A stretch of DNA of 64,000 nucleotides from Solen grandis (Eukaryota > Mollusca > Bivalvia > Adapedonta > Solenidae), in the NCBI GenBank assembly GCA_021229015.1, contig CM037783.1, positions 54,646,650 through 54,710,649 of the forward strand. The letters are read 5' to 3'. Below the pieces are notes generated by a model that saw nothing but the letters and a program-made list of their open reading frames with translations, was not told the DNA's origin and did no database searches. Below are positions 23,784 to 36,375 of the stretch, piece after piece (the first letter of the stretch is position 1; the number at the start of each line of letters is the position of its first letter). Position numbers and translations under genes: made by a program.

Positions 23784-26700
23784 TCTACTGTACCTTCAGA
23801 ATCTCAACACAATCTAAGCTTAGAAATTAAAATTATATCTATTCGAATTAGCACAAAATGAAACTTGACAATTTTTAATGGCAGATCTGGATTTAAGGTC
23901 ACTTTAGAGTCAAAGTTTTAGTCTTTTTGATGAAATGAACCCCTGTTAGACTAGATTCTAGACTGTGTGTGTGAACCCTGTCTTGTCAACCACTGTTGTA
24001 GCACATTAAATGTTGATAATCAGGGGAACCAGTCCAGAAATATTTCTGTTTACATTCCATGTAATTAAAAAAAGAGACCAGTCCGTAAAATGATAGTAAA
24101 GGAAAGAACTGTTCAAAAAGTATGTCTTAATTTTAACGTAATTGATCAAAAGTGTTCTTAAAGAGTCATTGTATATAACATATGTGTTGTATATTTATTC
24201 TTGTATAATTGATAATATAAAATATAACAGATTTTTTCCATCATTTTTCATGTAAGCAACTGCAATTAAAAATTCTGTGAAAAAAAGGAATAAAGGAGTT
24301 TTGCTAACACAGTGTATTACTAAAGTTGCTTTACTACTATCTCTTGATATGAATAGACACATGTGTGTTTAATACAATGTTAATCTTGAATTTTTTTATT
24401 TTTAAGTACAGTGATTTTTTTCCATGGATTGTTAATGGGTCCAAAACCATCGTTTGTGAAAAATTAGCGTTGTTTTTCTAAAATTGTGCAAAAAAAAAAA
24501 TGTGGGTATCTTCTGATATTGTGAAGAAAAAAAGTGGACTATGACAGACTGCCTTGCAATTTTTCTTCAAAATAGTAGGGAATGGTTTAAATTTTCAAGA
24601 AACTGAGATACTGTGGAAGAGAAGCACTTTTGAAATTAATACAGCTGAATAGGAAGGGTTTAGACCATGCCTCTATCAAAGATACAATTTTGAATTGTAA
24701 ATCAATTTTGGTCCCTTTTAAATTGTGAAATGGTCCTTTTACGGGTAGCAGTTACAAAAGGGAAAAAGTGACAGATTAGTAATCACCCATATCTTTGGCA
24801 TATATGGTAAATTTGATAAATTAATTGACATATATGCAATCCTATGTATTTCACTGATTATTTTGCCATATATCTATGATCAAATCAATATTTATTTTAC
24901 ATTCATTGATTCATCATGCTCATTATTTATATGACTGTCATATATTAAAATATTATTTTTTTTTTTTTTATGTTGTAATTTTAAAAATTTAGAAGGGCTT
25001 TGTATCTATCATTTCTAGGAAATCAGTAGTTTTTAGTAAGTATTTGTTATTTGTTTACTGTTGGAAAAAAATGTTTTAAGTATTAAATTGAGAAAGAACT
25101 ATTTAAATAGCACATCTAGTCGTGTAATGTTGTCACATTATAGTAGCATATCTTAGTATAGCTTCAAAGCAAGATTTATCAAGTTTTTGAAATTTTATTT
25201 CTTTTTATTTCCATAGTTGTAACATTTTGGTGGGGACATGAATGCTCTTACATTTTGAAATTGGCACATTGTTGATTCCTCACTTTATACATTCTAATTT
25301 TATACAGAATTTTCTACAGATATTTTTAATTAGATAAGTGCATTCATGAGCTAAGCATTTTAAGATGTAAAGGATTGGAACCAAGGTAAATAGTTGTCTG
25401 TTCAAATCAATTGTTTTTGTGGTAGTTTTTGATGGATATGAGGGGAAGCAGATTAAGTTTTATTCAGGCCAGTGGTTGTACTGGTACAACCTCTTGTTAT
25501 TTAAAGGATTTAAGTTTGCATATATTATAAATACAGCTTAATTACTGATACTTGAAGATAGGTTTTTTATCTTCTTAATTTATGAATGTTATCTGTTAAG
25601 ACCAAATATATATTTACAAAACACAGTTATTTCTTTATCTGAAGTGGTCATGACAAACCTATACATAAAGTCAAAGAAAAAATGAAAATATAAGATAAAT
25701 CTTTAAAGTTAAGACCCTATTAAAGAAACTTCTTCTACCATATTTCATTCAATATTATCCTTTCAGTGAAATGCATATAATTTGAAAGCAAATGACATTA
25801 TCATTATTTGGACTTATCAAACAGCATCTGTATCATATCAGGAGATTTCATGTTGTTGATGCTGCTCATAAAGATGATGATGAAAATGATGATTATGATG
25901 ATGATATTATCAGTGAGATGTTAGGTTTTGTCATGCCATCATTCAGCATCACATGCATGTATATTTAGTTCTGTGATATTTTTGGTTTTTTAAATTTTTT
26001 TTTGTGTTGTTGATGTTTGTGACAGCATATTTGTTCATTTTTCCTGATTTTGTGATTTTTGTTGAATATTCTGTACATTATTTATATACAATCATTTATT
26101 CATACATAATATAAAAAAAATTTTTTTAATAATTGAAAGATATACAAAGTATAAACATGTTTTGTTTATTTTTTTAATTGAAAGGATATATCTTGTTTTT
26201 TTTGTTTGCGCAGAATAAGTTACAATTCATCTATAATATTCAGAGAAACAAGGTTACAGAGTTGTAGTGTTTTTCATCCCTGAATGTTTGCATTGATTGC
26301 TATACAGTGTAGATCCATAGATATGCACTTCTGCAGAATATTGGTACTAATTAGTAAAGTCAGTATAAAATGGTCCAATATTTATTTTGTGATATATTGA
26401 CTTAAGGTGTTTCCATATGATTAAAATGTGGTTCAATAAAAGGCTGTATCTAGAACTGGAACCCAAAATATAGCATTTTACTGGAGCTGCGCTGTATGGA
26501 ATTAATGGAACAAAACAAACAAAAACAACAACAACAAAAAAAAAAGCGGTATCAAGAGTGAATAATTGTATAGCTAGTCCTAGTTGTGTTTCCATGTTGC
26601 TAGAAGCAACACTGTCAACCATCAATACAGCATTACGTGTACTGTCACATATACTTAAAAATGATGAGGATATTCATCATTCTCAAAGTCCTGTGATATT

Positions 26701-27854
26701 TATAATCCACTTTTACCATAACTGTTAACTGTTGTTTTGGGGTTTTATTACTTACACAGACTTACACTGATTGTACAAACTTAACTTACATGACAACAAT
26801 TTAAGGCTGTGTATACATCAACTTGTGTTGGTTTAGACCGAAAAATTGATTTTTCACAGCTTATGTAAAACATAGGCTGTTCTTATTATTCAGTATTTCA
26901 AAAAAAATAATTTTTTTGTCTTGAACTTGATCATTACAAAAGACATTTTTTTACTTTTTTCTAGGACTTAAGAAACTTTTTGGATATACTGTACATCCAA
27001 ATATAATTTGAAAAGATACACAAGTCTCTTATAGAAGATCCCGGTAAAAAGTCATCCATTAGGAAAATTCACTTGAATGTCATATAATAAATATTTTAAG
27101 CAGAATTCTGCAGATTGCAAAACTGCTATAAAAACACCCATGAAATCAAATCCCTAAGAAGTATTTTCAAACTTTATCTGAATGCAAGAAACCTGCACTT
27201 TTGCTGATTTTACCCGGAATCACCTATGGTGCCAATAGCTAGTAAATTATTAAGATATATGTAGTATATATACATTTATGACACTGAAGACAGCACATAT
27301 ATGTTTCTAAGATATGTCTACTGGATGTGTAAGGGACTATTTTTCTATATTGACAACAGTGTAAGTGTGTGTGTAGTGAGGTAAAACTCTGGTTAGTCAC
27401 ACATTCATGTGCGTGTTTAGAGTGTAAACCTGTATCTATGTAACGTTATATTTGTATATAGGCCCTGGTTCAATACAGACTGACTTGTCACATTTAGATG
27501 ATCTGTCTTGCACCCAGGCCTTGTTAATACATTGATGACAGCCATGTATACTATCTTATATGGTAGAAAGCAATATAAAGTCTGAAAAAAAAGATACGGA
27601 TTGTTTGTGTTAGTTTTTTTCCCCCACTGGTCTCTGTTGGATCTGCTCTGTAACTGGGGGTTTGAGTGTTCAATCCCTTGGCCCCCAGGGAGGCAGAACT
27701 GTCTTATATTAACATGACAATATCGCCAAATGACAGAAGTACTGTTGTTGGCACATTTAAACACACCATTGTCTTTGGTCAGAGAATCAAGGTGAATGCT
27801 GACAGATTGCTTTTGATATTGTAATTCTTGGTATTGCAATATTTCTCTTCTAGT

Positions 27855-28100
27855 TGGGGCCGCCGTGGCCGAGCGGTTTACAGTCGTGGACTACAAATCT
27901 CTCAGCCCCTCACCGCTGTTGGTTTCGAATCCTGGGAGGGACTTCGGATTTTTCATGTGAGGAAGCCTTCCAGCTGGCTTGTGGTAGGTCGATGGTTCTA
28001 CCCGGGTACCTCTGTGTACTCGGGGTCTTCCTCCACCTGTAATTAGGTGGACGTCGCAATATGATTGAAATACTATCGCAGCGACGGTAAACCCCAATAC
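27855..28100 (+). mobile_element. tRNA-derived SINE, near-complete copy
   Basis: The head is tRNA-like: TGGCCGAGCGG matches a pol III A box and GGTTTCGAATCC a B box with one extra T. A body follows with AAGCCTTCCAGCTGGCTTG and GGGGTCTTCCTCCACCTG, then an ATACTATCGCAGCGACGG tail region. The body recurs at 31957-32075 (plus) and 38862-38965 (minus). Confidence 0.75.
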
Positions 28101-28418
28101 AACAAAAATACAAGAACTCTTCTAGTAAATGCTTGTTTTCAAACAAGAGAAAGAAACAAGGGTTAACAAATTCAAATTTGAAGTTGGACCTAATTTTTTT
28201 TTTTTTTTTGGTTACTTGTTTTAAGCAACAAAAAATGTCTAAAAATAAAGTTGTGGTAAATGGCTATCATCTAACTGCTTTCATCATAAAAAGTAATATA
28301 AATACATGTAATCAGTCAATTAATAGTTCAATCTCCATACATGTTACGTTTTATCATTCATGCCATAAAAAACCTTATCATAGATGATCATGATAAAAAT
28401 AATATTTATTGGCCCATC

Positions 28419-28653
28419 TTAACCATTTCCCTCATATAGACTCATTTTGACGCACTCAATAGGTATCACATAAAGCCTGCTCTGCAGAAAACTACAGGTA
28501 AACCTTACCAAATTTAATTATAAAATCCTCATGCGAACAGCATAAAACTAGATCAGCCTGCGAGTAACACTCGAGTAACACTCGCAGGCTGATCTGGTTT
28601 TATGCTGTTTGCATAGGTCTTTTCATGGTTTCCTCTATGAGGGAAAGGGTTAA
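28419..28653 (+). mobile_element. hairpin MITE, family A, variant centre
   Basis: TTAA-flanked. The segment before the palindrome is shortened, and the palindrome centre has a duplicated ACTCGAGTAAC stretch. Confidence 0.85.
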
Positions 28654-29648
28654 CACAAGGTAATCAGGGAGAACTATTTGGATCACTGGAAGTCTGTCTC
28701 TACAATTTGTTTATTCTCTTGAATCTTCATTCTGCAAGCAATCTTAGTCAAACTTGGAGCCAATGTTAATATGGCTACTGTATACATTTAGTCTTCTAAC
28801 CAAGACGGTTTGATTATGTCTCATATTGGACCATTAAGTCTGGGGTGAAAAGGGGCCATCCTGTCCTTCTTCGTCCTCTCATTGGTCTTTTGAAAAGTTC
28901 TGTAATACACCATTACCATGCAGCATTATTACAGCTTCTTCCTTTATAAAATATGCATTGACATGAAAACATCCATTATCTGTTGCCTTAATCAACATGA
29001 CAGTGAAGGCTGTCTTAGAGTTTAAGATGCACAGAATAACTCGGGTTTGTGCTAGGTCTTAAAGATTGTTTTGGAGTCTTTCCTTTTTTAAACCTCTATT
29101 CAATTAAACAGGTATCAGTTAAAAAAATTATTTTCTGCACTTCATCAAGGAATGAAATATTAGGAATATCTCACCAAATGTTCAAATAAATACTCTCAGT
29201 TCTTATGCAAAACATGTTTGATTCAATAATTCACAAATTTGTGGAATTACAAGTACATACCTGCAAGGAACTTTCCTTTAAAATCCAAATGGGAGATCCA
29301 GCTGCAGGGGATAAAGCAGCTGGATAGTGGAAGGAAAAGAAAAACAAAATATCAAAATTTTATCACACCATTTTAAAGGTCAATTTTAGGCCTAATAATA
29401 TCACACAATGTTTGCCCTCTTTTACAGCATCACTGCTATTTATTTCTCTATGTAGACTATTTTTTAAATAAAACAACATTGCATTTTATCAATAGATTTG
29501 ATTATTAATAAATAAGTAAATAACAGGTGAATAATACATGTATCTATTCCTACTGACTGATGCAGCTTTTTAAATGCAGCATAAGAATATCCTATACTGT
29601 ATATAATGATATTAAATGATTTGCATAATTTGGCCCTTGAGTTTATAC

Positions 29649-29883
29649 TTAACCCTTTCCCTCATATAGACTCATTTTGACGCACTCAATAGGTACTACA
29701 TAAAGCCTGATCTGCAGAAAACCACAGTTACAAAATTTAATTACAAAATCCTCATTTCCAGACCACTGAGGAGCAGCGAACAGCATAAAACCTGATCAGC
29801 CTGCGAGTTACTCGCAGGCTGATCTGGTTTTATGCTGTTCGCATAGGTCTTTTCATGGTGTCCTCTATGAGGGAAAGGGTTAA
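29649..29883 (+). mobile_element. hairpin MITE, family A, full copy
   Basis: TTAA-flanked with intact palindrome. It has a small deletion in the GTTAAACCTTACC segment. Confidence 0.85.
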
Positions 29884-29931
29884 ACTAAGATGATAATATT
29901 CATCTCTTGAATGCTGCCTACTAAGCAAACA

Positions 29932-30080
29932 GGCTGTAATTTCATCAACAATACTTAGTGCCAAGTAATATTTAAATTCTTAAATTGATTAAAAACACAT
30001 GGGTAAAAAGACTGAAGAAATCAACCCCTAAATATTTAAGTTTTTTCTTAGCATTGAGTATGATTAGTGGAATTCTAGCC
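29932..30080 (+). mobile_element. short inverted-repeat element, copy 1
   Basis: The left end contains CAACAATACTTAGTGCCAAG. The right end is the inverse, TTAGCATTGAGTATGATTAG then TGGAATTCTAGCC. It is AT-rich with no coding potential and directly abuts a second copy. Confidence 0.65.
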
Positions 30081-30081
30081 A

Positions 30082-30363
30082 GGCTTGCATTCCACTAACA
30101 ATACTTGGCGCTAAGTAATACTTAAGTACTTAGGGGTGAATTCCATCATTCTTGTTTCTCACATGAAAATACCCAAATATTTAATAAGAAATATTCAAGT
30201 ATATGACTTCAGTTTAAATGCATTATTACCTTTATAATTAACAATATTTGCTAAAGAAATTAGGCATTTGGTTATCTTTATTTAGAGAAATAAACATGAT
30301 GAAATTCGCCCTTAAGTATTAAAGTATTACTTAAAGCTAAGTATGGTTGGTGGAATTTGAGCC
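30082..30363 (+). mobile_element. short inverted-repeat element, copy 2
   Basis: Left end GGCTTGCATTCCACTAACAA, then TACTTGGCGCTAAG. Right end AAGCTAAGTATGGTTGGTGG then AATTTGAGCC. It is longer inside than copy 1. Confidence 0.65.
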
Positions 30364-31956
30364 AGAATGTTAAAAAATTTAACTTTACAATGAGAATTCT
30401 GCACTATATCCAAGAAATGGGTATAATGATTGAAAAAAGTTATTTCCAGTCATAAATAGCAAAGGCTCTCTCAGGCATTGAAGGATGATCATTTTTTGTG
30501 TCATATCTGCAACAAGTTTTCCAGGAATTTGGAGAGATGATTTTTTTGTGTAAAATAAATGAGGTTTCATTCAAGAGGCATAAGACAAATATCTATGAAA
30601 CAAGCAAAGAAAAATGTTCACATCATCTGTTAAAGATAAGCACAGCATTCAAACACAATGTAACACATTTGTCAATCACGCATATTGAAATGTTTAATTA
30701 TTATTACAACAAAGGGCAAGAATAAACAACAACAGAATAGGACCAAAAACCTATATATGTATTTAAGAAATACACACAGTATAAAATGGGTAACAAAAAC
30801 AGATACAAAAATTCTAGAAATGATATGTTAATATAAATATATAGTTTAACAAACTAGTTTGAGCACCTTGTACTATTGTGTTATACATCAGCCATGTGGT
30901 AATTCAACCTTTCTGAAATACATGTATTTCTATATATAATTCCATACTACATTTGTATTAGGGAACAAAAACACTGACAAACATAATAAAATAAAATTTT
31001 ATACAGTAAAGAGATATAATCTTCAAAAGCAATCAACAAATAACCTCCATTTCAAAAAAAAAAAGAATGGAAAGTTTACAACACACAGGTTTTATCCATT
31101 CCCATTGTGTCTTGGTTAAACTAGTGCTTAAGGTCAGGAAAGGCTTTGAAAATATATTGCCTCATTGTACACTGAACCAACAATCTTCAAATTCAGAGTC
31201 AAGCACTCCATCTCTGGACCATGCCTATATTGTGATGGACAGTACCGGTAATCTATCTACAGTTTTGAAAAGCTCATCTAAACACAAATAATTAACAAGT
31301 GTTCCGTTAAATTAGAACATAGCATTTAGAGTCCAAACCAAATCATCACATTATACAGGACTGTTAAACCAATAGATCCACTGGTTTTGGCATCTCCTTT
31401 AAATAGAGTGTGATGAATTGGATCTGTACTAGTAGTCTACCTTATCACTACTATCACAATTCAAAATCATATAGACATGCATCTGAACACCATGTGAACA
31501 AGTGGAAACCCAGATCAGACTGCAGGTACAACACTTTGAAATGAAGAGATATCAACATCAATATCAAGATATCTTAAACACCAAGATGGATGATGTTGCC
31601 ATAAGTCTAACCTGTATCAACACAGTGATGCTAAATAACGAGATAAAGTTGCAGACAGATCAGATTCACACTGGAAACACAGGTACCCTTCTGCAGGTAT
31701 GCACTGATGGTGAGTTTAGGAAATCTGTAGTAAGATACCGGGTACATTAATAATATGGGCAAAAGTTTAAGGAAATGCATAATAAAGTCCTACATTTGTA
31801 TATGAGAGGAAGAACAGGATATCAAATCTAAGGTGAATTTCATAACATTTTTTTTTTTAAATTTCTATATTATGTCGAGTATAATGTATAAATATCAAAC
31901 AAACAATTTATCAATCACTTAAATCAGGCTCTCCCTCTGTAGGCCACAATTATTTG

Positions 31957-32075
31957 GTAACATGTGAGGAAACTTTCCAGCCAGCTTGTGTTAGTTTGGT
32001 GTTTACCAAGGTGTCTCAGTGCACTTGAGGTCCTCCTTCACATAAGATTAGCTGGACGTTGTTATATGATTGTAA
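31957..32075 (+). mobile_element. SINE body fragment
   Basis: Diverged match to the body of the SINE at 27855: ATGTGAGGAAACTTTCCAGC, GAGGTCCTCCTTCAC and TTAGCTGGACGTTG. Confidence 0.55.
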
Positions 32076-32621
32076 ACTCGAAAACAAGAACAACAACATA
32101 AGGTAAATACGATTATATAAAGGCATGGTATATAAACATCATATCTTCAATTTACCTGGACTTCCTTGGAGTATGTCCATAGGGACATAACCTTACCTGC
32201 AGAAGGGGAGGAGGACACTTCTTGGACACGGTTTTATAAAATAATTTTTAGGAAATAGTTCATTTTAACCATAAAACCTTATCTTTAGTTTTTAACAGGA
32301 CCATTTTAATGTTGACAAATGTTTGAGCAGGTATCTTTTGGTATCAAAAAGCTAGGAGTGAATGAACCAAAGTTAACATTTTATTTAGTAGCTGCAGCGA
32401 ATCTTTTTAACAAAAAGTGGCAGATCGCGACTTTAAATCCATATTATTGAAAAATGGGTTGTTGCTTTGTGATGGTATAATCTAATATAAAAATAATATT
32501 AGCACAAGGATATCTGATTGTTTTTGGTTATATTACAATTGACCAATGAGAACTTAGTTTTTATTCACTAATGATAAGTAGCTTGCCCTGGAAATTTCTA
32601 TCTCCAATCCAAACATAAACA

Positions 32622-33246
32622 AGAGCTGTCAGAGGACAGCACGCTTGACTATTCAAAATGCTTGTTGGTAAATCAAATGAAATCTATTTAAATTCTTGCC
32701 CTTCACATTCCCTGTACATAATAATAGTCAAAAATGATATACCTTGATAGTCTGATACCCCTTAATATATTTATGATGTCTAAAATCAATCCCATGCCTA
32801 GTTAATGAGACATAAGCACAATAACACTGTGCATGCAAAACTTAAACCAAAAATCCAAGGTAGAAAAGGGCCATAATTTGCATCAGTCCAAAAGTTATCC
32901 TCCTGTTTTCTGATGCCCTTAAAGACACTCCTGAACTTTCTAGGCAATTCCACAAGCAATTTTTGAGATATAAGCTGGATAGTAGCTTGAATGCAAAAAA
33001 TTAACCAAAATTCTAAGTTAAAAAAGGGCCATAATTCATATTAAATTCAGTCAAGAGTTATCTATCTTGGTTGTCTGATGCCCCTGAACATATTTATAAA
33101 CTTTCAAGTCAATACCATAAATGGTTATTGAGATATAAGGTTGATAGTAACTTGCACGCAAAACTTTAACCAAAAGCTGCAACGCCAACGCCGACGCCAG
33201 GGTGACTACAACAGCTCTCATATTCTTCGAATAGTCGAGCTAAAAA
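32622..33246 (-). mobile_element. GCTCGACTATTC element, short inverted copy
   Basis: This is the reverse complement of the element at 11913. It starts AAGAGCTGTCAGAGGACAGC and ends with GAATAGTCGAGC. It holds about three internal units against about seven in the other copy. Confidence 0.75.
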
Positions 33247-33374
33247 CACAATTTTTATCATTCATGACAGATAGTTAGATGCATGTATTTTAGCATTTGA
33301 AATAAATTTGAACCAATTTTCTCTACAATAACTGAAAGGAAATGCAGGTCCAAAAGATTTTCCTTAAGATAGTG

Positions 33375-33385
33375 CCCCCCCCCCC
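33375..33385. repeat. poly-C run
   Basis: Eleven consecutive C residues. Confidence 0.9.
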
Positions 33386-33548
33386 TTCCTTTTTCTCCAT
33401 TTTTAACCATAATAAAGGCACTTTAAAATCACATCTGTATGATTATTGCATAGTGAATCACAGCCTCCTTATTGCATCTGGATTATTGTTTTACATTTAA
33501 AGGTAAGTAAGACAATCTGATATACAATTATCAACCCTACTAACTTAT

Positions 33549-33650
33549 AACATCATACCACAACTGAAAACATGAAAACATCATACCACAACTGAAAACA
33601 TCATACCACAACTAAAAACATGAAAACATCATACCACAACTGATAACAGA
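33549..33650. repeat. minisatellite, CATCATACCACAACTGAAAA units
   Basis: Four units of about 20-28 bases, differing by presence of an extra CATGAAAA. Confidence 0.9.
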
Positions 33651-35303
33651 GTTCTTTTCACAATAAGAACAATAAAAGCCGTTTTTTCCATTCAGCTTAA
33701 AACTGTCATGTATTTCAATTTTTGATTGTAGACTTAAATTCAATACAACACTAAATAATCACTTAAAAGCCAGAATGGCTCATCAGTATATACAAAAGAA
33801 GGCTGTTGAGGCCTGGCTGTCAATAATATATTTTTGATTTGCAGTGGATTTTGACAGACTTCTTGCATTTATAAGAAAAAACTACCCTTTAAGACAAAAT
33901 ACCCAAGATCTGAATCAAATCAGCTTACACATCTTAGGTATTGTGAAAATTTAAAACAGCCGTTTTACTACTTTAAAACAATTTATGGCCCTGACTTTCA
34001 TAACACTCTCACTGCACCTGAACAGATGATAAAAATGACAAAAAATATTGTTCAAGCAATGCTATGAATTACATGTACTTGGATTTGTTTACCTTTCTCA
34101 TGTGGAGAGCCAGCATTTGATGTCAGAGGTCGTCTAAACCCTAGAAATGCAGGGAATGTAAGGAAATCCTCAATTTCATACCCTTTTCCCCCATTAGGGT
34201 CTGGTTACAAAAGGGATCTCCTTCTCAATTTAAGATTAAATAGGGACAACCCTGTCTTATCAAAATGTCAGAGGGTTACAGACCCTCACTCCCTCTCTTC
34301 TGGATCTTCACATGTTTCTAGTCTAAATAAAGTCAACACATTCTTTAACAAACCATGTGACTCAATATATTTCTAGCCTAAATAAAGTCAAAATATTCTT
34401 TTATGAACCATGCCTTACGTAAGAACGATCTCAGACTCAAACTTGCATACCATACTCAACTTTATATAAAACTTTTATGCATTTTTTGGGTTTGAGCATG
34501 AATATCATAATTATGTACACATTTTTTTAAATATTTTCCAGAACATGGGACCATGTGACTAGATACACACACTCTTGACATGGATTTGTCCTGCATATCA
34601 AACTGTTATATGTCAACATCAAAATCAATAATGACACTATCATCAACAAATGCACATCTAGGCACTTAGGATCTGCCTGAGAGTACTTCACAATGTTTTT
34701 CTTTGAGGGTAAAGTAAACAGAATACAGGCCTTGGATTTCACATCTAACAGTATATCAAATTTAAATATGTTCAGCAAAGCTAAATATAGACATTACAAG
34801 TCACACAAAAGAAATGGTGTTTTTACCCTTAAATAGCTTACATTGAAAAATTAGGCATAAAGTATGAATAATAAATATAGCTCAAATCACAAGTAAGACT
34901 TAATTCTCATTTCATTTTACACACATGGAGAACATGGATAGGGAAACTTGAGCCCCTGGAAGCTATAAAAGAAATGACTGAAACTACTATAAAACCAGAT
35001 CAGCCTGTAAATACATGCAGGTTGATCTTGATTTATAATGTCTATCACTCCTCAGCACTCCAGATATGAGGAGGTAAATCTGTTTACCATGAAATTGCTT
35101 TCAGTCTCATCTTGGTTTTTATGGTTCACATTCATCATGATGTATACATAGCAAGACTAAGTTGTAGAGGTTTACTGATAAACACTGCACACTGGTTACA
35201 TGCCAATTTTAGGCATGTTTTTTTTTTGGCATGGTGATCATTTAAGTCATTAGAAGTTTTTGGCATTTTAAAAAAAATCAATGTCAGATTGTTGTACAAA
35301 ACC

Positions 35304-35545
35304 TTAACCCTTTCCCTCATATAGACTCATTTTGACGCACTCAGTAGGTACCACATAAAGCCTGATTTGCAGAAAACCACAGTTAAACCTTACCAAATTT
35401 AATTATAATGTCCTCATGTCCAGACCACTGAGGAGCAGCGAACAGCATAAAACCTGATCAGCCTGCGAGTTACTCACAGGCTGATCTGGTGTTATGCTGT
35501 TCGCATAGGTCTTTTCATGGTTTCCTCTATGAAGGAAAGGGTTAA
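35304..35545 (+). mobile_element. hairpin MITE, family A, full copy
   Basis: TTAA-flanked, with both termini. It lies about 310 bases beyond the stop codon of the acidic frame at 35855. Confidence 0.85.
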
Positions 35546-35854
35546 AGCCACAATGCTAATGAGAGATAGAGAGAGAGCTACATAATACAACATGATTACA
35601 GATGTTTATCAATGTCAAACTACCGGACATAATTTAAACTAAGTACTGTAGCATGAAAAATATCCCATATATTAAGCCCACATCCCACTGTATGTGAAAC
35701 CTTATTTTCATATCAAAGGTTTTCTTAATAATTGTTAACCCCTAATTTTCTATATAGCTACCCAATGACAACCTGTCATGACCGTTTACAACCAATGTAA
35801 GTTTCTCTATTTAAGCAAGGCATCTAATTCTTCAAGATCATCACCTACTTTTGT

Positions 35855-36375
35855 TTAATCCACTTCATCCATCTCTGTTTTCTCCTCCACAACTGCCCCA
35901 CTTTCCTTCTCAAAAGCCTCCACAATCTGTTCAATTTTCTTCTCCATCTCTTGATCCACTCCTTGTACAATACACCCTCCTTCCCCTGCCTCTACCATTG
36001 CCCCAGACTCACCTGCTTCACCCAAATTCTCTACAACAGTCTTAGGCTCCCCTTCGGCACTGGTATTTTCTGGTTTTTCATCACTGACTACCACCACTCC
36101 AGCATCACTTGAGACTTTATCTGAATCCTCAGCTGTCAGTTGCTGACCACCTGTTTCACCCAAATCCTCTGCAACAGACTTAGATCCCACTTCAATATTT
36201 TCTTGTTTCTCATCACTGACTACCACCACTCCAGCAGCACTTGAGTCTTTATTTGAATCCTCAGCTGTCGGTTGCTGATCAGAGGGTTTCAGACCATTGT
36301 CTTCCAGGAGAGTTTCTGGCTGGTTGTAGTAGTCTTGCATGTCTTCTTCCTCCTCATCCTCGGCATCCTCTGGTT
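35855..36375 (-). CDS. FCSK: acidic tail frame of FCSK, one base out of register
   Basis: The open frame starts [19 protein letters not shown] and ends EKTEMDEVD. It is rich in Glu, Asp, Ser and Val, with two imperfect copies of a roughly 44-residue unit that share [14 protein letters not shown] and a LGE(T/A)G end. It follows the kinase end directly. One extra base near 36373 would join the two. Vertebrate FCSK has no such tail that I recall. It could be a lineage-specific extension or a separate short frame. Confidence 0.55.

Larger units (their letters stand above)
21882..27854. other. ZDHHC 3' UTR then AT-rich intergenic sequence
   Basis: After the candidate polyadenylation signal at 22333 I see no splice-bounded coding segment. 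A 74-codon frame at 22400-22624 is unsupported. Contents: a family B MITE (23568-23783), GAT-rich sequence at 25868-25912 and many A or T runs. Confidence 0.6.
28101..35854. other. intergenic region rich in MITEs
   Basis: AT-rich and non-coding as far as I can see. It holds family A MITEs (28419, 29649, 35304), a separate MITE pair (29932-30363), a SINE fragment (31957), an inverted tandem-repeat element (32622), a poly-C run (33375) and a minisatellite (33549). It lies between the 3' ends of the two convergent genes. Confidence 0.6.

Noticed and set aside
27857..27935. A functional tRNA gene
   Set aside because: A- and B-box-like sequences are present, but the B box has an extra base, the acceptor arms do not pair and a SINE body continues downstream.
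33549..33650. CRISPR-like direct repeats
   Set aside because: The units are tandem without unique spacers and the genome is eukaryotic, so this is a minisatellite.
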